Source of the DNA: Laccaria trichodermophora
Taxonomy: Eukaryota; Basidiomycota; Agaricomycetes; Agaricales; Hydnangiaceae
Length of the DNA stretch: 64,000 bases
Direction: 5' to 3'
Assembly (NCBI GenBank): GCA_018417955.1
Contig: JACTVC010000016.1
Coordinates: forward strand, 124,001 to 188,000
The notes beneath the pieces are model-generated. The model saw nothing but the letters and a program-made list of their open reading frames with translations, had not been told where the DNA came from and did not search any database. The position numbers and the translations under genes are program-made. Below are positions 56,424 to 64,000 of this stretch, piece by piece; position 1 is the first letter of the stretch; each line of letters opens with the position of its first letter.

Positions 56424-57530
56424 CTAGGTCTTCTTGCAATCCTTCTCCCCATGACCTGTAGTGCCGCACTTGCGACACTTATGAACGCGTCCCCCTGGAC
56501 ATGGACTGGCAGTGCACTCGCCCTTGTTGAAAGCAAAGCACACTTGCTCAGCGCGAGTCTTCGATGTCGACGACGACGACCGATTGGCTCCTTCCTTTGC
56601 AGTCTTGAAGTGACCGAAGAGATGGCGGTTCATGAGCTCTGCATCTGTCCGAGCCCACCCTGAGTAATCGCCGTCTCACATCTCGGGGCGACGAAGGTAG
56701 TGGAAGTCGAAGTGGTACTGGAGGACTGCTCCCCACTGGTACTGTTGGTGAAGCGCCAGGATGTGGGATGTGTAAATGGCGGCGCCGTCGGCAATAACGC
56801 GAGTGGCCTCGAGATCGCCAGCTGACGCGGCGAAATTCTCCAAAACCCGAAAATAGGTGAGGAGGGGTGTGAGGAGGGAGCTAAGGGAGGGGTATTCCTT
56901 TGGCAAACCCGCACGACTCTTACTATCCTCCCCCTTATCCGGATCTCCCTTCTCCCGAAAGTGTGAGTCGAGCTTGAAGAGATCCTTGGGCTTGAACTTG
57001 TGACGCGCGATGTCCAGCAGCATGCTTGCCTCGATGGTGGGGAAGCGATGGTAAAGCGATGACTTACCAGGTGAAGCTTGAGCGTGGACGGAAGTGAATG
57101 GAGGGAGTGGTGCGAAGATGCTTTGAGGGGCAACGGCAGTTGGGATTTGAGGGCTGTTGCTTCGTGCCAAAATCATTTGTGACATCATCTTTTGCAGCTC
57201 GTGATACTGGCGCATGAAGTCGTCCGGTATCTGCGTGGGTATCTGCGTGGGTGGTTGGGTGGATGGTACTGAGCCACTGGCTGGAGGGGATGGATCGTCG
57301 GATGCGTTGGTCATGTTAGGGACGTCGGAGGGAGGAGCGAGTGGCGACGACTCAGGTGGAAGTGATAACGGAGAGACTGCTGGCAGAAGCGATGAGGGAG
57401 AGGCCGCGGGCGAGGAGTTGTGGGATGCCCTGACAATGGCGCGCTGGGCAGTGGCAGAAGGAGGGCTATTGGCGGATATGAAGCGACCCCCGGGACCGCG
57501 ACACAGCTGGGTTGGTGGATTCGACGACAA
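56424..57530 (-). pseudogene. Gag-like protein, premature stop
   Basis: The Pro/Ser-rich N-terminus has no ATG in the open stretch. A helical core follows (SSLYHRFPTIEASMLLDIAR, AGLPKEYPSLSSLLTPLLTY, ALHQQYQWGAVLQYHFDFHY). A TGA at 56676-56678 interrupts RRPEM-stop-DGDYSGW. The frame continues through AELMNRHLFGHFKTAKEG to CFAFNKGECTASPCPGGRVH, KCRKCGTTGHGEKDC (CCHC knuckle) and a stop at 56424. The Cys/His arrangement matches the gag-like ORF at 50252. Confidence 0.6.
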
Positions 57531-57569
57531 AGTCGAAGGAATGGTGCCTGATGAAAAGAAAGATGCTCG

Positions 57570-57662
57570 CTAACGAGCTCTATGTGAGTGGTATGGAAAT
57601 ATGAGGGCACGAAGACCCTACCTAACGAGCTCTATGTGAGTGGTATGGAAATATGAGGGCAC
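57570..57662. repeat. 41-bp tandem duplication, 52-bp period
   Basis: CTAACGAGCTCTATGTGAGT...ATGAGGGCAC occurs at 57570-57610 and 57622-57662, just upstream of the decayed gag. Confidence 0.9.
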
Positions 57663-57829
57663 AAGGAAGAATGGAGGAGCGAGACATGGTATATACAGAG
57701 ACGAAACAAAGAGAACACGAGGGAGGAGGGAAAGGAGCGAGGCGACAAAGCGCAGGTGATAAGGAAAGCCCAAACGGGCGGATCACGTGTCGCTGCATAG
57801 ACCCCAGTCAAATGCTTTTGACTGGCTCA

Positions 57830-57876
57830 ACTCTGGACTAGGGGACAATATCAACAACACGTGGATTCCTTTTTTC
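57830..57876 (-). repeat. 47-bp direct repeat, upstream copy
   Basis: Identical to 54618-54664. It lies about 300 bp upstream of the gag-like frame and probably marks the element's 5' end. Confidence 0.85.
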
Positions 57877-59029
57877 ACTTCTTCGTCAACGGAACACATA
57901 GGCGAGTTTTCGGGCATACGATTAGGACCTCAAGCGACGGGAAAAATAAAACCTCTCCTTGTTGCGGGCAGATGGTCTTGCTACATCCTCGTCAACATCA
58001 ACTCATTACACTGATTGACATGAGTGACGAACCTCATACTGAAACTTCCGATAAACGCATTCCTCGGACGTCTTCTGACATCCTCCAAAATCCATCAGTC
58101 CAGCACTCCGCCTCGTAATTCTGTTGCCTAGCGCACTTCTCCGAGAGCATCTCAATCACTCCGAGTCCTTCCTTCTGCAAGTCTACCCAACGGGGGAGAA
58201 CGGGGGACACTTGAGTATTTACGGCATGATTCTCTGGGTCTAGACAGTGTTAGCACCAATTCTGACGTAAACGCAGGAGACGGCTCGTACGGTCACGGTT
58301 TTTTGCGTGAGTGAGCAAAGGAGTCGGTAGAATCAGTGGATCCCATGCACTTCAACCAGTCGGGCAGTGCATTTAGAATATCGACTGTCGACACTGCCTG
58401 CGTCCTGTATACACCGTTCAACTGGCACAAACTCACGACGAAATGGTCGATATGGGTGAGAAACAACGCTGGGCGTCGGCGAGGTTGGGCGTCTTGAAGA
58501 GGATGGTTGTATGATTACGTAAGTTGGCTAAGGAAAGTTTGCTCCAAGTTGACTCGAAGGATCATCGATCATCATTGGCAGCCATTCAAAATTTTATGGC
58601 CACCCCCTCCCAGCCCCTCCCTTCGAAGTTCTACGGGCAGGATAATTTGCTTTAGTTTGGATCGGTGGGACCTCCTGCCGAATTTCAACCTGCGAATTGA
58701 TGTTCAATCGATAACGGCTCCCGGATAATCTAAGAAATCGGCAAAGGCCAATTCAAAAGTTTCAAACCCAAGGGCCCGAGGGTCATTGGGCGACGGAATG
58801 TGCCTTAAATATATTCTGACATTTCCGTCAGTCTACATCTACTAGCGAATGCACCTTCGAAAAAAAAGAAACGCCCATCTACACCTAATTAAATTATCAT
58901 GTAGTATATGGAATGCCCAAAATCATATCAATCAGCCTTGCCATTCTTTTCCGGATTGTTCCTCTCTCTTTGCCTGGAATATTCTTCCAGAGACTAGAAT
59001 TTTTAGTCGGAGGCTCGTAAACCAGAAAC
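57877..59029. other. Intergenic
   Basis: No gene was seen. From about 58640 the segmental duplication begins. Confidence 0.55.
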
Positions 59030-61165
59030 TTAATATGGTCGATTTAAGGAACTTACCGTTGTGGGACGGACGGAAACTTTGTGCATCCATTCGTCAGGTA
59101 CCTGTTCCCCCGAGTCGTCGATATCTTCATCGTATATGACCATTCTGGGCTGGGAAGGATGGTACACGTAGCCACCATCTTTCGCGATGGCCATAGCTTG
59201 ATAGAGAGCGACCAAGGCACCCAGGTTGATGATTGTTAGTGGGATCAAAAAACCGATGTTGACATTCGTCATGAACCAGCCGTATACCTCGTATCTCAGT
59301 TGCCCAGTCACGTTCCGAAGGCAAGAGGAGGGGGGGTTAAGTGCTGAATAAATCAATCGAAGGTAGGTCGTCTGTGAGGTGATAGACGATGAGGGATAGA
59401 AAAGGAATAAAATAATTGACAGGACAAACCTCATACTCGATTATACCTTGGATCATCTGTTCGTAAAAAGTCAAGTACTGAGGGGACGGCAGACTCCCTG
59501 CTGGCGGGCCGAATGCTTTCATTCCCAAATTGATAATTGTTTCGGCAAAGATATTGGATTCGTAGTTTTGGGACTCCGATATGAGTGCCCCGAGTCCCAA
59601 CAATGCATTATTGATGAGTGTAGAAAATGTAATTGGATAGGATCCGTTCGCCTCTGTGGCGGAGAAAACGCCTTCAGTCGACCGATACATCAGCGAGTAT
59701 ATGGTGGTTTGTATCGGGTTTATGACGCAAGTGATATTCCCAACCGTGCTTGCATAATAATAGAACCCAGTCAAGTAAATAGTATAAGAAGCCGTCGAAG
59801 TGTTGTCCTGGCATGCCCAGTAAACTAGCGTGCTGTTGCTCCAGGCGGAAAACAGGTCCAGAACATCTGTCAAAGCATCCTTTTTTCCCTGATCAGCGCA
59901 GCTGACATTGGAGGATATCGCCAAAACCGGAGAGCCGGCGGGAGACAACGAGCCGAGTTTGAAGGGAGACGTTTTAGCATAACCGCAACTCACGTTGCTT
60001 TTCAGACCTTGTTGATTGAGGGTGTAGTCATATGAGATTATTCCTGCTGCTACCTCCGGTTTTGAGAGAGGAGAAGACCCAAGCGTGTCGAACACAGATA
60101 CACCATTGGGACCAATAGGCAATATACCTTGCACAGATCCTTGAAAATGTAGTCCACTTTCGGCGCCAAGCTCAACAAAAGTAAGAATTTCAGTGTTGTT
60201 CGTAAGTGACTCTATAATCTGAGATAGGTATTCAATTCATGGAGTCGAACTTCAGTGTTGTCTTTCCCACTTACTTTACCGCGACCGGCTCCTAGGTAAT
60301 CAACGACTTGGAACCCTCCAAGACATTCGGTGTATGCAAAACTAGTATTTTTATAAAACTGAGGGCAACATGCAGAAGTTAGCGAAGCATTTTATAGCCC
60401 GTACTCAGGATCCATTTAACTTACTTGCCAGCTGCAATCGGAATTGGTCAGGGAATTGTTAAACCAGGAAAGACATTCGGCATCAGTCGATGAGAAGTCA
60501 AGCTCAGTTCCTGTAAGAGCGGACGTCCGATTGAACGAGGTCGGAGTGAGGAGAGTAGTCGTACTTGATATCAAGTGTGGAAAGATGAGGGCACAGATGA
60601 TCACCGAGAGTGCGGGCCACCACCTATCTTTGGTCATTAGGTACTTCGCATCTTTCACACTCTTGCCCCAAGGCCACGTCTGATGTCTGAAAGCTAATAG
60701 TACTGTCAGATGGAAGGGCTGAGTCGGCTTGCGATACGTGACCAACTCCTGGGCAAAGCGAATGATGGCGAGGGAAAATAGTTCACCGATCATTAGGGAG
60801 ATAATGCTGCAAATGAACGTAATGAAATAGGTGGTGGCCTGAGGGTGGTTTCTGACGACCTTGGAGAGATGGTTGTTCATCTGCACACCTCCCTTGGCCC
60901 ACACCACGCCAAAGAAAATCCAAGGCCAAGCTAGCATGATAGCAACGCCGATGAAGGAAAGAATATCGCGTATACTAGGCCCTGAGTTTGACCTAGCCTC
61001 TTCTTCCACAGTCTCATCTATTATGTCATATGCATCAACACGATTTTTGATATCGAAGAAACAAAGCCAACCAGATTTATAATTCCTTTTTGTATCTCTC
61101 TGTGGCTTGTCAGTGGCCGGCCCGGTGGATGGACCAGAGTACAACGGTTCCAATTCGAACTGCAT
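59030..61165 (-). CDS. Four-TM membrane protein family, copy C (apparently intact)
   Basis: ATG at 61165 (MQFELEPLYSGPSTGPATDK); the frame runs a little further upstream but without an ATG. Then SIRDILSFIGVAIMLAWPWI (TM1), TTYFITFICSIISLMIGELF (TM2), PALSVIICALIFPHLISS (TM3), and an ectodomain (YTECLGGFQVVDYLGAGR, GILPIGPNGVSVFDTLGSSP, YDYTLNQQGLKSNVSCGYA, VGNITCVINPIQTTIYSLMY, SEGVFSA-like then FSTLINNALLGLGALISESQ). The last TM is FLIPLTIINLGALVALYQAM, and the tail ends at 59030. GT-AG introns lie at about 60210-60275, 60360-60420 and 59335-59430. Unlike copy B it lacks the long DIAP-repeat tail. Function unknown. Confidence 0.65.
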
Positions 61166-63209
61166 CGGGTGAAAGTCCTCCACTAGAGGCTAACGAGAGT
61201 CGAGAATGAAGATGAACCCCGCAAAAAGAAGGGAAGAGATTCAATCATATTTTCCCCCGCAAGACACAGATTTAAGAATCTGGTCGCACTGCCTTGGGAA
61301 CGTGCTCATTCATGCGGGGGAAACGTGGAGTAAGCAACTGACGCTGGTTCGCTTGCAAGACTGAAACGAATTCAGGACACGACGGGAGCTGTATCCGGGT
61401 ATTTCCTCGTCTTTCTTCAAGCCATTCGCAATACTTGTTTATTTGTGGTCAAATCGTAACTGCAATCATCACCTGTCCGTAGTATGGGTAAGCTCGATTT
61501 TTTGCGTCACGACAATGATTAAGCGGGATTGAGTTTGAGATTTTGTACGACGAGCGTAGTACACGCTCAATGAAATCTTGATCAAGCCATCACCACACGG
61601 GAGAGTTCTGCTGACAATGTCAGAGCTAATTTGTACTTATTCGATCGGATGATAGTGCCGTACTTGAATTGCCAGCGTTGGTTCGACAATTCTTCCTGTC
61701 AGACCTGTGGCCTGAGCGCTTGAATGTCATCCTATCTCCGCCTTTCATATTCGTGATCATGGGTCCATAATGGCGACATGTTGTGATAAGGCAACTCACC
61801 AGCCAGCCCTCCGCCCACATCGCAGATTGGGCGAGAAAAGCAGCCTGACCCATGATGAAACCACCTGAGCTTGAATTGAACGCGTCCGAAACAGATCGCA
61901 CCATTCCTGTCGGACTGCAGGTACGTGCTCTGGGAACCCCTAGTTCAAGCACTTTGTGGTGGTCATGTGGAAGGAGATCACGAATGTTTATACATTGATA
62001 TGACCATGAGTACATTTCAAGTTGATGGCTTATACCTCACGAGGTGTCTTTTCGCATGCTTGACTCCATTCGCAATGCCACATCTCAGCTCCATGCCCGG
62101 AGTAGAATCACTGGAAAATTATAGTGCGATGCGGCCAGTGATTTCCTTTTCCTGCAGGAAAGCGTTGCCTCCTAAACCGCCTTCCATAAACGGGCGTTTA
62201 ATACCATGCCGGTATCGGAGTTGCACGTTGAAAACCAGGCAGCGATGCGGCGGCATACGTCGAACGCGACCTTGATATTCCCTACGCGCTCCGAGTATAG
62301 GTAGGGAAACGAAAAGTGTTTCTTGAAGTGCTATTAGGATCCGCATCAAAACTCACCGAAAGCAATCTCAAGAGACAACTTACTCAACCAAACCATTCCT
62401 TCGCCAACAAAGGGGACCAAGTCACCTTTTAAAACGGACATCAGTCCCATCATTGAAGCGAAATCGAGAAACGGACTTGTGCATAGACCCTCCCTGACAA
62501 CTCTTGCATCTTCATGGGTTCTATGAAGACCAACGTGCTCCCGTTTACGCCCCACGGAGACAGCAGGTAACTCGAACTGTTTGCAGCGTGCGGCGCCAAG
62601 GTTAACGGGGTCGACAGCCTATATCCTCAATCAAGAGGTCGTTATCGGACGAAAAGGGTAGTAATATCGAGCTGCGAGAGACTTGGTGGAAGAGACACTT
62701 TCAAAGAATGTTGCGCGCTAAACGCAAGCGTTGGTTAGGCGAATACAGTCAATCAACGCACTAAAGTTGCTGAAACGTCACCCACGTCATCGAGCTCGTG
62801 TCTTGTGAAGCAGGGTGATTAGAGAGTTTTTGAGTTTGTTTGTTCGGGGATTGCGGTAGCCGGACGCCACTGTCAAGGGAATGTATCGTCAGAGCCTTGT
62901 TTGAAGATGGTGAGGTACGATGAGAAAAACGAACCAAAAGAGCAGAGGAAGATCATGATTGTATATGTCTTATGGGTCAGCGGGTTTTGAACATCGTGAG
63001 CTTGATTCAAGGGCTGAAAGCATTGACTGGTCTCGGACTGAGCTGTGGATGCGGATTGGTGCGTGATAGCACAGTTCGCGCACTCCGAATCCTTGGGGTC
63101 ATCCTCATCCTCAACTGCTCGTAGTTTTGTTGGTCCCTCTCTCCGGCCACAACCCGGTGACATGGGCCAGTCTTCAGACGATGGCAGAGACTGTAATTCT
63201 AAGAAAGAA
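61166..63209. other. Duplicated sequence without a supported gene
   Basis: It aligns with 29350-32900. A minus-strand frame at 62873-63160 (starting MSPGCGRREGPTKL, with a hydrophobic MIFLCSFGSFFSSYLTIF) has no recognised relative. The other frames are short. Confidence 0.45.
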
Positions 63210-63632
63210 GGGAAGAGCAGAACTTTCCCGTCTTGCACGCCTATATTTCCGTTATTAAGACGTCACTACGAGATTTAATTCAAACGACGAACCTCACACT
63301 TAATCATCCCTCCCTATGGCACACCCCTCGGAAGTTTTCTGGTATGCACTTCGCGGGCAACATGATTGTGGAGGACAGTGCAGAAAAGGCGTAAGCTCTG
63401 CGGTTCCGCGTAGAGTCGAGATACACTAGAAACAACTCTGTGTGCGTGAATGCACGGCTGACAACGAGTAGCCCATAGGATAATCGTCGTCATGAGTTGC
63501 ACATAGTAGCATAGAGGATGTGCCGGGGTCTGTAGGGGGATTTGAACAGAATGTATGTGACAAATTAGGCCAGGTGGATAGGGTACCGCTCGCAATCCGC
63601 CATCGTCCTAACCTTCGAGGGGAGAGCCATGC
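63210..63632 (-). pseudogene. Decayed copy of the hypothetical gene at 32720-33301
   Basis: It begins MALPSKVRTMADCERYP and then meets a stop at about 63563 (HLA-stop-FVTYILF). Downstream sequence still aligns with the partner (CYVQL... and QPCIHAHR against QQCIHTFTHR). Confidence 0.4.
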
Positions 63633-64000
63633 CAGAGAACTGCTGCCAGCGTGTCAATGAACGCTCACGTAGAAGCAAATCTCGTGCTTACCTACTTGGT
63701 CATCGTGTACCTCTCCTGCCTAACGTATGTTTGAACTCCACCCAACTTCTGAGATGCCGCCGTCGAGCAGAGCTTTCGATATTCAAGAGTGAGCTGCCTG
63801 CGTTTCTGAGGGTATTGTACGCCGCAAGCAAGCCGTTGGGCGAGATGTGAGGTCGGCGTTCCATGAGGGTGACGGAGAATAGTCATGCACTTGGGTTTGA
63901 TTGTGGTTACCCAAGTATGTCACCGTTCCATAGGTCTGCATCGGTGGCATAGTAACGTATCTTCAAGGCTCGCAAGAAAGAGGATGTTGAGAGTGCCCTA

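Larger units (their letters stand above)
54364..57876 (-). mobile_element. Decayed DIRS/Ngaro-type retroelement (gag-RT-RNase H, no recombinase)
   Basis: Minus-strand order: a 47-bp repeat (57876-57830), gag (to 56424), RT (to about 54930), RNase H (to about 54700), then a second copy of the 47-bp repeat (54664-54618). No tyrosine recombinase follows the RNase H domain. The 47-bp copies may be terminal A-type repeats with the recombinase segment lost before the second copy, but B-type repeats were not found. The right border is taken at 57876, where the repeat starts; the left border is uncertain. Confidence 0.55.
58640..64000. repeat. Segmental duplication, copy 2 (partner 25805-34000)
   Basis: Landmarks are as described for the partner. 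This copy keeps CpG sites that are TpG or CpA in copy 1 (for example GACACGACGGGAGC here against GACATGATGGGAGC). It lacks both MITEs and reaches the window end. Confidence 0.75.

Overview
The window looks like gene-poor, transposon-dense chromosome from a basidiomycete fungus, probably an Agaricomycete. The evidence is short GT-AG introns of about 50-65 nt, Plavaka and KDZ transposases, a KDZ-linked TET/JBP oxygenase, a DUF6532-like protein, and tyrosine-recombinase retroelements. No rRNA gene, CRISPR array or bacterial-style operon was seen.

Region 1 (1-25.6 kb) is a nested stack of mobile elements. A Plavaka transposase gene on the minus strand is split in two. Its N-terminal half is at 21184-22883 and its C-terminal half at 1-2324, running off the window. 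The halves join in frame if the 18.9 kb between them is removed. The C-terminal half also carries a 929-bp hAT-like element with an 8-bp target duplication, and that element holds a rearranged piece of a fungalysin (M36) protease gene. The 18.9 kb insert contains an unrecognised gene, a gene with a viroplasmin-like motif, an acidic-tailed ORF, a TET/JBP-type dioxygenase, and a KDZ transposase (12.4-20.8 kb). The KDZ gene is interrupted by a 3.9-kb near-perfect palindrome (6-bp target duplication) and by a 678-bp mariner-type foldback MITE (TA duplication). Head-to-head with the split Plavaka gene lies an apparently intact gene (23108-25563) that may be its accessory gene.

Region 2 (25.8-43.4 kb) holds host-type genes. 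A four-TM membrane protein family of unknown function occurs three times: 26.4-29.3 kb (broken), 34.2-36.7 kb, and 59.0-61.2 kb. The first and third copies sit in a segmental duplication. The broken copy carries two in-frame stops and a PIF/Harbinger-like MITE that is absent from its paralogue. A secreted GH5 mannanase-like gene (38521-40569) has an atypical active site.

Region 3 (43.4-57.9 kb) begins with a DUF6532-like gene divergent from a second Plavaka transposase. Next comes a compact 3.2-kb element with a gag-like ORF and a tyrosine recombinase but no reverse transcriptase. It is framed by identical split direct repeats in the order A1-ORFs-B1-A2-B2. Beside it is a decayed DIRS/Ngaro-type element with gag, RT and RNase H but no recombinase. 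The two neighbours are complementary, which makes this the most unusual feature of the window.

Region 4 (57.9-64 kb) is the second copy of the duplicated membrane-gene block.

A recurring theme is decay by premature TGA codons where a family residue, usually Arg, is expected (TET/JBP, KDZ three times, second Plavaka, gag). This fits CGA to TGA change by CpG deamination.
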